Positions 46,941-58,313 of a DNA stretch of 64,000 bases are shown here, one piece after another. Source of the stretch: Pyrenopolyporus hunteri (taxonomy: Eukaryota; Ascomycota; Sordariomycetes; Xylariales; Hypoxylaceae); contig CADCXC010000009.1 of the NCBI GenBank assembly GCA_902806595.1, positions 1,922,001 to 1,986,000 of the forward strand, written 5' to 3'. Made by a program: the position numbers and the translations under genes. How positions within the stretch are numbered: the first letter of the stretch is position 1; each line of letters opens with the position of its first letter. The notes beneath the pieces were generated by a model, which saw only the letters and a list, made by a program, of their open reading frames with translations, searched no databases and had not been told where the DNA came from.

Positions 46941-48030
46941 TTACAGGTCGCTCCTCGTAGTCTCAATGCCCCACGGTTCACTTGTTAGGCTCGTCTGGCC
47001 GGCGCTGTTCTCGCACGTCTGGCGGCCGCTCTGCGGGCCCGGCGTCGGCGCTTTGGCCCCGGGCGTCGTAGCGCTCTCTTTGAGCGCGGTAAGCAGCTTC
47101 TTGGTGGTCTCCGGCGTCAGGTCCTCGTAGTAATCGTCGTTGATCTGGATCATGGGGGCGTTGACACAGGCGCCTAGGCATTCCACCTCGATGAACGTGA
47201 AGAGTCCGTCCGGCGTCGTCTCGCCCTGCTTGATCCCCAGGTGCTCCTTAATCGTGTTTACGATGGCGTCGCTGCCGCAGCCGCCTAGCTGGCAGGGCGT
47301 CTGTTCCCAGAAAGAAGGGTTGTTAGCATGAGGTGGAATTCGGATGGCGACCCTGGCGCGAAACTCACCGTAGTGCAGACCTGAACGTGGAACTTGCCGA
47401 CGGGTGTCCGGTTGTACATGGTATAGAAAGATGCGACTTCGTAGACGCGGGTGGGGGGCATCTCCAGGATCCGCGCCACCTCGTTCATGACGGATATGGA
47501 TGTGAAACCGTGTTGGCGCTGGCCCAGGTCCAGCAGCGGCATCACGGCGGCCTTCTTGTACTGCGGCGGGTAGCGCTTGAGGATCTGGGCGATGACTTCT
47601 TCGTTCTTGGCCGAGAACTTGAAGGGGATTTCGGGGTTGTTGTCGGGCGTATTTCGGTGCTGTTATCCGGAGGCAAGTCTAAGTATCAGCAACGGAACTT
47701 CTTTACGCGGACGAGGTAGAGTAGCCGAGGCTCCGGAGCTCTCGTAAATTGCTCAGTGCTTAGATGGATGAGGGAAGTGAATATAGGCGAGCTTAGGCAG
47801 CTAATTCAGCCAGGCAGACTTCCGCAACGTCTGCCTATTTCGCAAGCTGATATAGAGCGACCCGAGCTTGGTGGAGGGGTACGGTAACAGGATAAGGGAA
47901 AGCGTACCACGGCGAGAGTATCGCTTCTTCTCGAGCTACCCGTCGTGAACGCTCGGAACTGTGATCGAGGAACCCGGCATGCTGGGCGAGCTGCTCTTCG
48001 TAATAGGACCGGGGCTAGTTTCGACGCCAT
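46941..48030 (-). CDS. nuo-24: complex I 24 kDa subunit (NDUFV2/NUO-24), apparent frameshift
   Basis: Three exons, 48030-47908, 47660-47369 and 47300-46941. The N-terminus (MASKLAPVLLRRAARPA...) is a mitochondrial presequence. The thioredoxin-like [2Fe-2S] domain is well conserved: YPPQYKKAAVMPLLDLGQRQ, HGFTSISVMNEVARILEMPP, VYEVASFYTMYNRTPVG. The cluster cysteines are C-x4-C (CTTTPC) and C-x3-C (ECLGAC). The protein forms part of the NADH-oxidising arm of respiratory complex I in the matrix. Odd point: exon 2 opens in the right phase with HRNTPD, then needs a one-base shift to reach NNPEIPFKF. One extra T lies in the TTT run at 47640-47642 on the plus strand. No alternative splice site repairs this. 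It is either a sequencing or assembly error or a real frameshift that would abolish the protein. The C-terminal 30 residues form an unusual Thr/Ser/Gly-rich extension. Confidence 0.9.
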
Positions 48031-48649
48031 GGCGAGTATATCATGAACCCGGATCGAATCCAATTGGAGAGAAGATGAAAGACCTCAGCAAGTTGAGGAT
48101 CGGTCTTCGGGTTCAGATATGATGTTTGAAATCGGCCATCGACTTTTGGATCCAATCAGATTAATCGCGTTGGTCAAGCAAGACCCACATGGCTAAATAT
48201 CGGCGTTTTTCTTTTTGGACTCCCGCCATCTCCACCCCCCGTTTACTTATGCGTAACTTCAGGATACATGCACTCGGCATTCCATTATATTAAATCGATT
48301 ACATCGCATACGTACCTGCCTCGTACCTTTATTGTTATCGAGGCATTTAATATGAGAAGAGGTACATGTACATACCGGATAGCACAAGTCGACCGAACAT
48401 GTTTGGATGGACCCTAGCATAATTATATTGTTTTCCCAACCTCAAAACCCAAGACAAGATACGCCAGATACCGCACTAACAAATACATCTCATATACTAA
48501 AACTTGCTTTTCTTTTCTTATTGTTCCCGTCATTCTACGTCCTTATCGACACAGAAGCTACTGACATATCATCAAGACCGACGTGATACAACTCGAGGCA
48601 TAAGATCCCAAGGCTGGACAAAAGATTGGACGGGCGGAGGAGATGACTA
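48031..48649. other. intergenic, nuo-24 5' flank
   Basis: This holds the nuo-24 upstream region and the 3' flank of the peroxiredoxin gene. No gene is supported. Confidence 0.5.
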
Positions 48650-49443
48650 TCACTCGGCCGCCCCATCATCCTTCTTCTCCTCATCAGCTTCGCCGTTGGT
48701 AGGTTTAGCTTCTTCCGCAGGCTCCTCGTCCGCGGGTTCCTTCGCATCGGCTTCCCCGCTTTCAGCCACCAGCTTCTTGACAGCCTCAACCGTTGCGGCA
48801 GGGCCACCAGGCTCAGCAAGGAGGACCTTGCCAGTTTTGTCAATGGCAAAGACACCGCGAACGATACCCTTGGGCGCCTTCTTGAAGCCGAGGGCACTAA
48901 TCAACGCGAAGCTGGTGTCACATAAAAGCGGATAAGGTAAGTTCTGTTTAGTCTTGAAGGTGGTGTTGGCTTTGGGCGAGTCAGCCGAGAGGCCATAGAT
49001 GGCGAGGCCACCCTTGGTCAAAGGTTCGTAGGAGTCTCTGAAGAGACAAGCTTGGTTGGTACCTACATATCAGGTCAGACATGGCCATCACCAATTCGCG
49101 ACGGCTATGCGGGATTAAGCTTACAACCCGGCGTGGAAGCCTTGGGATAAGTGAAGATCACGACTCCGGACTTGCTCTCATCTACTAGGGCCTTCAGAGT
49201 AGTCTTCTTGCCATCATTGGTCTCGAACTCGCCGCCAAACCCGTCGAGTGTCAGAACGTCGCCGACGGCGGGCTTAGTAGGCTTGGACGAGTCATTGGCA
49301 TCGGCAGACTTGGTAGAGTTTGCAGGCTTCCCTTTGACGGCCTCCTTGACCTTAGAAGCTGCTTTGGAGACTTTGGATTGCTTCCGAGCCGGAGGTTCTG
49401 GGGCTGGCGCAGGAGCTTTGCGCTTGCGGAGTTCGACAGGCAT
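48650..49443 (-). CDS. dot5: nuclear-type peroxiredoxin (Dot5/BCP family)
   Basis: Two exons, 49443-49125 and 49062-48650, are joined across a 62-bp intron (donor GTAAGC) and give 243 residues. The N-terminus is basic (LRKRKAPAPAP...RKQSKVSKAASKVKEAVK), as expected for nuclear targeting. The AhpC/TSA-BCP domain begins near residue 58 (AVGDVLTLDGFGG). The peroxidatic cysteine is Cys107 in KASTPGC, and the resolving cysteine is Cys112 (CTNQAC), the five-apart spacing of atypical 2-Cys BCP/PrxQ enzymes. The intron splits the codon of Cys107. Later motifs are GLSADSP, FKTKQNLPYPLLCD and GIVRGVFAIDKTGKV. The C-terminus adds an acidic tail of about 35 residues rich in Glu, Asp and Ala that is not part of the catalytic fold. 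Yeast Dot5 is a nuclear thiol peroxidase; the same role is likely here. Confidence 0.92.
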
Positions 49444-51905
49444 GGCGTTGTCGCGATGGGCTCAGCGAGAGCTAGATACTCCAATAGGCACGAGGTAAGC
49501 TCGAGTAAAAAGTATCAGGGGGCAATCGCTAGATGAGGGCGACCATGGACGAAATATTTCGAACGAAATTTGGGTGAAGTTTGATGGGGAGCGGATGGAA
49601 AACAAAAGCGAGAGGTGGTGAGGTTGAGGTTGTCGAGGTCGCAGGTAAACAGGAGGTTGCGACGAGATTCGACCAATGGGAGAGAGCCATCGCGACAGCT
49701 TTCGCGAGGACGACAGGGGGGAAAGATAGTTGTGTCACAGGGACATCAGAATGCCAACAATTTAAAATCCATTGCTAATGGCGAGGCTAACGTGATCAAG
49801 CCAATTCCTGTAGAGTTCCAGCGCAGGTTGGGGGGGGAGGGTTGTGCGTGCGTGCGTGCGCGCGTGTGTGTGCGGTGCGGTGCGGCAGACCGCGGATGGG
49901 AAAAGCTGAAGGGGGCGAGAGGGGAAAAAAAAAAGGTACTTAACCGACCTCTCACAACAAGGCAGGTTCAGTGGTAGGCGAAGGTAGTAAGTTGGTAGCT
50001 GCGTAAGTACCATATCTAGGGTAATCTTAGGAAAATGTACAATATAAATTACGAAGGGAGATTGTCACTACAGCAACTTCCCAAGGTTACCCCTTTAGCT
50101 TCTTACCTGCCTGCCACTCTACCTAACTTGAATTAATTACGGTACTTGCTGTTTTGGCGGCTTATTAATGAGCTCGGAAGATAATGCATACTAGCAGCGG
50201 GATAGAAAAGCTACTAACTTTAGCGCAGAGCTAGCCATTTAAGGGTTTACGGAGAAGACGCCGCCAAGGAGGCGGACGAGTGGCAGCCGGCGCCAGTGGA
50301 TCATCTCGCGCTTTCCACACAGGACCAGCCTACAGATGCCAATCAACACCGCGACTTCATCATTCTCCATTCTTTAGACTTTTTATCCCCTTTTCCTCTT
50401 TTCCTCTTCTTCTTTTCTTCTTTTCTTCCTCCCTTAATTCCTTCTTTCTCCCGTGAAAGTCAACTCAACCCATATCTACCACGTAGAATGGCCTATAACA
50501 CCAGCCCAACAGACTCAAGTGCCCGGCGATGATCGCGGATGAATTATATAGGTAGGTAGGTACATATACCTACGCAGGCCGCGCGTGCTCTCCGGGACCT
50601 ATTGGAAGAATCGGATCCGCCTCCATAATCCCCATGTCCCACACCCTGTTCGTGACCCGTGCTGCTCCTATATGGTATGTATTTGGTGTTAATTTATGGG
50701 CCCGTGAGAAAGAAACGCCCAGACTCATTGGATCCTTCAAATATTCCAAGTAGGCACGAATCTGCCCTCGTAGGTAGGTATATAAGGGCTAGGACAGGGC
50801 TCGCCGGACAACCCATTGTAATCCCACGAATGCATGAACATATCATATCTCATAATGTGGCTATGCCATACATTTTGCGATCTGCATAACATGCATCGCT
50901 TGGTATTGCTTCCTAGTGATATTCTGTTCTCATACTTACCCGCCAGAATAGAGGGAATGGTATTCTCATATGCAAACCTAACCAGCTAAGATGATAATAC
51001 TATCACCCCATGAAATGAGCTAATCAATAATAGACTTCATCTTGTTTACTATCTGATCGTTCCCAGCCGGTGAAGGAGATAAAGGTACGAAGATCGACAT
51101 CAGCCCAAATACTGAGACATTCTTTTGCCGGCTATCTCAACCCCGGCTAAGACAGTGCAGAATATGAACGTATTCTACTATTCTCCTCCAATGTCTCAAA
51201 CTTGCACTTATATGGATCTAGGAGCTCAAGTTATCATCGAGTCCCAAGCTATACGGCTGGCAACCAGCATATCGTTATGTGCGTTGTTACCGTATCCCTA
51301 CCCGGTACCTACCTGGGTACCCGATTACAGTTGGTGACCTACTACGGCTGGCAGATCACTTTCATGCTTCATTCTACCACGATGGCCCAGAGGCTGGCCC
51401 GGCCCCCAAGCTTATTTAATTTGAGTAGACACGCCATAGATGTTGCTCAGTAAATACATAGTAGCTCGTAGGGTTCGTAGGGCTGTCTCTGTCTTCCAAG
51501 ATGCCCAAGGTAACGAGAATTGCATTACAAGATAGCAGGAATTTCCAGGGGCTGACAATATCGCAGTTTATCCCAACTTATCCCAGTCGAACGGTCATTT
51601 CCGTAACTTTTATAAGCAATTGATTAACTTTTGAACATATTGAACAACAATCTTGATAGTACACAAACCCGCTAGTGCTTGGTTTCTCATAGCGACCGAC
51701 GAACATTCCACCTTAGCCCGTCAGGTTTTCAATCCAATTTATACTTGTCGCGATCACCCCCGTTACACCAAAACATTGGTAGGTTCCCTGGCATTGTGCT
51801 CACATCCATGAAGAAGATACTGCAGAGATTAAGAAAGCAGAGCTAAGCAAGCCCAGGCTACCGGACCTCCAGTAATAATACTAGGCACTTAGTTAAGGGG
51901 TAGAC
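49444..51905. other. intergenic with a promoter-like CT tract
   Basis: About 2.5 kb. G-rich and TGCG repeats lie near 49830-49885. A long pyrimidine tract at 50380-50450 is followed by an ATG at 50488 that opens only 14 codons. TACC arrays lie near 50555-50570 and 51300-51320. No full gene is supported. Confidence 0.4.
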
Positions 51906-53106
51906 TCAATCCTCACCCACCTATCTAGCTGTTAGTGAACTCCAAGGAGCTATAGCTGAGGGACTCACGCGAATGGCGCCATCTTGCGGAACGCCATGCG
52001 ACCAGAACCCATCGATAGACGGCAACGTCTGAGCCATCCTACCATGAGTTAGGAGTAGCCAAAACCCGAAAACCCCCTTTGCGAGGACGTCTAGGACGGC
52101 ATAAGCGATAATCTCGCCGTCAACGTTCACGCGGCGGGCACCATCAGCGACGGCCCACACACTGACAATAATTAGCAAAATTACCGAAAAAAAAAAAAAA
52201 GAAGAATTTGGAAAAGGTGTTACTTACATTGGGTACGCGGTCCATAAGAGGAGAGCAAACAGAGAAATGGTACCAAACAGAGTTCTCGTCTTGTTATCTC
52301 TCGTGGACACTGCGTGACGGCCCTTATAACCGACTTGATAGACGACATTCAGGTAAGCGATACAGGCAATCGCATACCATCCCCACCCTTGAGCCTCATC
52401 TCCTGATAAGGCCGCGAAGAGGCCAGCCAAGAACATGACCACATCCGAGAATACAGCGACCAGGATGGTCGCGCCATTGAGACCGGCAAGAAGACACAGG
52501 TTCAGCAGAAGGAGAGGTGTAGTGAGAGACCACTAGGGTTGTTAATTAGCGATATAGTAGGTAAGGACTTATATAGGAATTTTAATACTCACATCAACAT
52601 AGCGAGCCCAATATACATCACGCTCAACAATCTCCGTGACGGCACCATGCTTTGATCTCCCAGTCACGTAGGGGTGTGAAGTTATACCGTCCTGTGTAGC
52701 CATCGCGTAATAGGATAAGAACCCAACGGTGGCGATCAAAGCAGTTATGATATGGAAAACCCGTTTTTGCTAGCTATGATTAGCCTTGTATCTCACGTAT
52801 ACACATTTCGAGAGGCGTTTGATTCTTACAACAGGAACTCTCATGGCCATTGCGTAGAAAGCCAGCGAAGACAACCCCATTAAGACGCAAACAACCCTAC
52901 AACAGATTGTGTGAGTAGTTGGACAATACACTCGCCGAGAAGAATACTTACCATAGCGTCCTATTACCTACTTCACTTGAAGCTTGGTGATACACGCGAG
53001 GAAGATCTGGGATCACGGTCGGCAACGGCGTATGGCTGGTCTGGGGTGGGCGGAGGATGGAAGCCGCACGAGTAGCAGCTCCCGGAATATCCTGTGGGAC
53101 GATCAT
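51906..53106 (-). CDS. microbial (type 1) rhodopsin, Asn at proton-donor site
   Basis: Six exons, 53106-52952, 52896-52830, 52769-52593, 52532-52228, 52161-51969 and a 15-bp last exon 51920-51906, keep one frame and give 303 residues with seven hydrophobic helices. Helix C is RYVDW followed by SLTTPLLLLNLCLLAG: Arg130 and Asp133 match Arg82 and Asp85 of bacteriorhodopsin, while the Asp96 position (11 residues on) is Asn144. Helix F has LLLWTAYPIVW. Helix G has YAVLDVLAKG, with Asp259 (Asp212) and the retinal-binding Lys263 (Lys216). Glu251 and Asp241 match the proton-release pair Glu204/Glu194. The protein should therefore bind retinal and absorb light. Lack of the internal proton donor points to a slow cycle or sensory role and not a fast pump. 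No carotenoid genes are adjacent. Introns have good donors (GTAAGT, GTAAGA, GTGAGT) and acceptors, and the last has branch site CACTAAC. Confidence 0.93.
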
Positions 53107-53966
53107 GGTGGTATCTGCTAAGTTCGTCTGATCTTACGCTGAGTAAAATTTCCAAAGTAAAGGGACCAATTTGATAGGCAGTGAAGCGCTTAGTTACGAA
53201 TACTAAATAGGCTCTTCGACGAACGAGATGAGAAACGAAGATGAATTAGGGGAGATGGGACGGTATCAGCATCTTGAACCAACGCAAGGGGCAAGGTCCT
53301 TATATCTACGAGTAGGGGGCGAGCAATGGTGTCGTCACTCTCATGAGAGAGGAGGAGAGAGGGTGCGGCAAACAACCAATTGGATGCTAAGGCCATACTC
53401 GAATTAGGTATTCAAGCGCATCGCTAACTCAGCATGAACCTTGATATGGCGTCGATGACCGCCCGCTATAAACAAGTAACTCCTTTATGTTATCTAGCCC
53501 TTCTCGCTCCTCGTCGCCGTCTTTTACATAGCAATGATGTCGAAGGATGGGAGAGCTTCCAGTGGATAGGCCGAGTGCGAGAGCTCGTGTACATACCTAC
53601 TTAGTAGTCGAAAATGTCGACGCATATTTGGACTGATTGAGTCTCGCATACTACCTATGGTAATCTAAGACGAGCGTGCTTTGCTGATAGATACCGTACG
53701 TAATGACACCATTTCGAGGTTTGCGGAATTTCCAGCGTACTTATAGAAGCAGTAGGTAAATATCATATACCTACAGGTAGGAAAGTAGGTACAGATATTA
53801 TATGGGTTGTATTGTATTCTACAGGTCGTGCGGGAAGGAGATGCTTGTAGTGGTGCCCCGCCCCCAGGAAATGAGACAGGCTGCTGGGCAAGTCCCACTA
53901 CCTAAAGTGCAAGTCGGGTGCCCCTCTATGTACAAATCGTGTCCAGGAAGTCTTCGTACACCTAAC
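53107..53966. other. rhodopsin upstream region
   Basis: This probably contains the rhodopsin promoter and leader. No other gene is supported. It borders the AT-rich block. Confidence 0.5.
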
Positions 53967-55505
53967 TTTTTTAAATATAAAAATTCATAACTCCACCCTT
54001 TTAAACGTTATAAATCTGGAATAAATTTTATTAAATAGAGTAAAATTAACTGATTTTAACGGTATGGTTTTTATAAAGATGATTATATTTTACAAAAAGA
54101 TAAAAATAAAATTACGTTATTTTATTTTTATTAATAAAATTTTAATCGTAAATAACTTTTTATTTAATACGTTATATATAAAATTATAATTATTATAAAA
54201 TTATATAAAATTTAAAGTTTTTATTAATATAAGTTTTATTATTTAAAAGTTAATAATAAATATTTAAAAATAAATTTAAAAAATTTTTATAAATATTATA
54301 ATATTATATAAATTTAAGTTAATTATTTTTAAAATTTTATTTTTAAACGTAAAATAAAGTTTTAAATATAATATAAAAATTTCCCGGCGAAAAGTAAAAA
54401 ATTCGTTAAAATAAAAATAAAAAATAAAAAATATTATTAAAATATAATATATATTTAACATTTTATTAAAAATATAAATCGTTAATAAAAATCATCGAAA
54501 TTTTATATTTAAGCTTTTTAATAATTAAATTAAATTATAAATATTTTTAATTATTTAAAAATAATTTATTACGGTTATTATTTACGGTATAAACTATTAA
54601 ATTTTTTATTATTAAAAATAAAACGTTAATTATTTTATAACATTATAAATATATGTTTTAAAAATTCGAAAAAATTAAATCTATATTTAAAACATTTATA
54701 ATTATTTATATATAAATTTTCATTTTATATAATATAGAAGTAGTTAAGTTATAAATGTTTAAATGTAAAATGTATAATATTAAAATATACGAAAATTTTT
54801 TAAATACGATTTATATTATAACGGTAACCGGTAAATGTAAATAACGGTTATATATTTAAAAACGATTTTTTAATAATATAAATTTAATTAAACGGTAATC
54901 GTTTTTCTTATAGTAACGATTTTTTATATAAAATAAAAATAATTTTTTAATTTTTTTTTTTTTTTTTACGTTATTACGATTACGAAACGATTATATAATT
55001 ATTTATTTAAATATTTAAATAAATATTTAAATATTTAAAATATTTTATTTTATAAAAATTTAAAAATTTAAAGGGAAATTTAAAAATTTAAAAATTTAAA
55101 AATTTAAAAATTTAAAAATTTAAAAATTTAAAAATTTTAAAAAAAATTTAAAAAAAAAACTTAAAAAAAAATCTAAAAAAAAAACCTAAAAAAAAATTTA
55201 AAAATTTAAAAATTTAGAAAAAAACCTAAAAATTTAGAAAAAAACTTAAAAATTTAAAAACTTAAAAATTTAAAAATTTAAAATTAAAAAAAATTTAAAA
55301 AAAAAACTTAAAAATATTTTATAAAAAAAAATCGAACGTAAAATTAAAAAATAATTTTTTTATATATTATATTATTATATAATATTTACGCGTCGTAATA
55401 TTAAAAATAAAAATAAAAAACGCGTAAAATAATAAAAAATTATTTCTTAAAAAATAACGTTTTTTTATAGCTAACGTTTTTTAGGTATATAATCGTTTTT
55501 CATTC
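53967..55505. repeat. AT-rich block with RIP-like composition
   Basis: About 1.54 kb with sharp edges, in which A and T make up nearly all bases. The few C residues left are mostly in CpG, while CpA and its complement TpG are rare. This is the pattern expected after saturating repeat-induced point mutation, which in many ascomycetes prefers CpA and spares CpG. No open frame of note survives, and no transposon can be named. The right third (about 55020-55320) turns into a simple array of AAAATTT-like units. The block was most likely a transposable element or another duplicated sequence. Confidence 0.75.
55020..55320. repeat. AAAATTTA-type low-complexity array
   Basis: Repeated units of AAAAATTT with interspersed poly-A runs, near-perfect at 55082-55136 and less regular after. 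It sits inside the AT-rich block. Confidence 0.8.
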
Positions 55506-56027
55506 CTATAATTTGCCGCTACGGTACCTAGGTATGTATATAAGTACCTAGATAGGTAGCGAGCATGGGTCTTCAATGCCCCGCTGAGCCGCATCAATTT
55601 GGGTACCTAGGTACATATTGCCTAGCAGGCATGCCCCACGTACCTTTTCAGAAGAGGTATTGAATTGTTAACGCCGCGTTTCTCTTCTCCGCCCCACCAT
55701 AAGTATTGTGTAAGTAAGGTAATAGTAAATGGGCAGCTTCCCTCATGAGAACCTTAGCTTGCGGTCCCACCCCCACGGCTACGAAGCCAACGAGCCTGAA
55801 GTTAGGTACATCAAATTGAGCGTCGAAACGCAACAACATAAAACTACTGGAAAGATTGTAAAGGATACCCAAGACAGCAAAAATTAACAGCCCTACAAAC
55901 CAAACACCACTGACACCAAGCCTCTCTAAGTTCAATACCAAATAACTACCCCACTTCGTCACCTGCCTAGTAACATCGATCACGTCCTCAACGCTTCTCA
56001 CGTCGCACGCCTCGAGCGTTCGTCACC
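55506..56027. other. csn3 upstream region
   Basis: This holds a short TACC cluster at 55522-55560 and the csn3 promoter. A 117-codon minus-strand frame (56001-55648) has hydrophobic stretches but starts at a GTG and has no early ATG. I do not treat it as a gene. Confidence 0.5.
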
Positions 56028-57558
56028 ATGGATCAGCTCGCGTCCATACTTCTAGCATTCCCGCCAGATGCTAATCTCGACAGTCTTTCCGATAACGAGG
56101 CTTTTGACAAATCCGTCAAGGCCCACGTTGCCAAGCTCTCGAAGCTACTTAAGGAGCATAATTCGAGCCTAGTTGCTCATGGTCCCCAATTACTCAACTT
56201 ACTCAACCCGGCAGTGAACTCACTCTCGTACCTCACCATCCTCCACGCCCTCCTTATCCCCAGCCTAGCCTCCTCCGCCCCGCGAACGCTCGTTCTGGAG
56301 AAGTTGGTACTATTTCTATACTCGTTCGACGCGCGCCAGTGCCGATATGCTGGAGCTCACTTGAATGACGTCTTCGTCGCTGCTGGAAGCGGCCAGTACC
56401 TGCCCGTAGGCTCCTACGTCCTACACCCTTTTGCGGATACATATACTGATGAGAGCCCCCTAGCCTGCCGCCGCCGTCGACGCACTCGCAACAGCCATCC
56501 TAAGACTAGACCCGACTGGAAGCATGCTCACCATAGCCCACGTTCTCCTTGTGAAACTGGCCTACCAGACGAATCACATCGACCCCGTCCTCCCTGTACT
56601 TGACAAGAACATCGTATTTTTCCCCGGCATGGCTAATTACGTCGAACCCGAATACCTCTGCGACTTGTCCCTGCTACCTCCAGCATACCTCTCCCGAGAG
56701 ACCGGCCTTACCGCCAGCTTAAAATCTACCCAGGTTCTAGAGTATGACTTATTCCGTGGTATGTCATACTGCTCTATACGAGGCTGGGCAAAGGCCTACG
56801 AGGCATTTGATAGGGTTATCTCCTATCCTACACGCGAGGGTGGCACAAGCAAGATCATGATTGAGGCGTACAAGAAGTGGGTGCTAGTAAGCTTGCTTTT
56901 GAAGGGAAAGCTTGGCGAGCATCAGCCATACACAGGGGCGGTAGCGAGCAAGCTCTACGGGAGTCTCGGAAAGCAATACGCTGCGATCGCAGTGCTATTT
57001 GTAGCCGATAACGCCGAGGCGTTGAAAGCAGAGGCTGAGAAGAATGCTCAGATATGGCAAGAAGACGGGAATACCGGACTTATCCAGGAGGTTCTCGCCG
57101 CTTACCAGAAATGGCGAGTCTTAGCGCTCGAACGGATCTACTCCAAAATCTCGCTCTCCGAGATCCGACAGCAAACTACGAGTGCTGAGACGGGCAAGGA
57201 GCTGGAGAAAGATGAGGACGTTGAGATGCTTATCCAAAACATGATCATCTCAGGCATGTTGAACGGCGTGACCGAGAAGAACGACGACGGCACAGTCTTC
57301 CTTACCTTCCTGTCGTCGTCTACACAACTCTCGGAAGGAGACTTCGCCAGGGAGCTCTCTAACACAGCATCCCGATTAAAACAGCTACAGCCGATTTTCA
57401 AGAGTACAAAGGAGCGCTTGGGCACTAGCAAGGAGTATATTAAGTATGTAATCAAGGAGGAAAAGCGAGCCGAAAAGAACGAACCCGACCCGGCTTTGGC
57501 TTTTGACGCCCACGTGGACGACGAAGACTTAATGGGTGGTGTAGTTGCTACCGGCTAA
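56028..57558 (+). CDS. csn3: COP9 signalosome subunit 3
   Basis: Two exons, 56028-56405 and 56464-57558, are joined in phase 0 across a 58-bp intron (donor GTAGGC, acceptor CCCTAG) and give 490 residues. The N-terminal two-thirds are helical repeats with segments such as HVLLVKLAYQTNHIDPVLPVL and YDLFRGMSYCSIRGWAKAYEA. The C-terminal part has the PCI-type winged-helix pattern: RIYSKISLSEI, then EMLIQNMIISGMLNGV and DGTVFLTF. The length and order match Csn3 of filamentous fungi. The COP9 signalosome removes Nedd8 from cullins and in fungi affects development and light responses. Subunit 3 is structural. The gene faces rfa1 in convergent orientation. Confidence 0.88.
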
Positions 57559-58313
57559 GCCATACATCGTCACTCTTAGTCGACCTACCGGGAACTACCC
57601 TCATACTTACAAGCCGATTTGGAATCTGAGGTTGGACCCTCTGCAAACCCTCTCTGTTAGGAGAGGGGAACCGATCGGTTTGATAGAGCCAAATACCCAT
57701 ATGTCATAACCGCACATTCCTAGGCGGCGGCGGCGGCGTTCAGAGGACGGACATCTGCGTCTCGAAGCGACAGTGCTCTGGAATGGGCTTGAGATGTTAT
57801 TTAGCTACAGGCGGACGATAGCCATAGACCGTCTACCCCTAACCTGCTAGACAGTATCAGAGACATGAGAATAAAGCTACTAATGTCCCAGTTGTTACCA
57901 ATCTCTATTGTAGTCCGACCTCGTAGACACCCTTTTCTCGTAACAATGTATTTTCCGGCCGACTCTTAATTAGAATCTCAATTCTCTCAGCACTATAGAG
58001 GACTTCGTTGCAGTAATATGTTGCCATATTTACCACGAACCTGTAAGTGCAGACATTAGATAGCTGCTCCAAGCAAGCGGCTATACTCTTAAACCACTCC
58101 GTGATCTGTAAGTTAGAATGCGCATCGTATTCCGAGCCTTTTACGGGTCCGCATCCCCGTAACCGATGGCTACTTTAGCAGCTAAACGGGATAAAAGATA
58201 AAACCGTCTCGGCTCCCTGACCCCTTCATATCCCATCGAATCTACAGATTTCATACCGACGTGGCAAATACCTATACATACATGCGTATCATAAAACGGA
58301 CTGGGGCTTGCGA
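57559..58313. other. intergenic between convergent csn3 and rfa1
   Basis: A 755-bp shared 3' region. It holds a GGCGGC run near 57724 and no gene. Confidence 0.55.

Noticed and set aside
53967..55505. Inserted mitochondrial DNA as the source of the AT-rich block
   Set aside because: No mitochondrial gene or tRNA is visible, and the CpG-retaining pattern fits RIP better; not fully excluded.
55648..56001. 117-codon hydrophobic minus-strand frame upstream of csn3
   Set aside because: It starts at GTG with no early ATG, overlaps the csn3 promoter and has no recognisable family.
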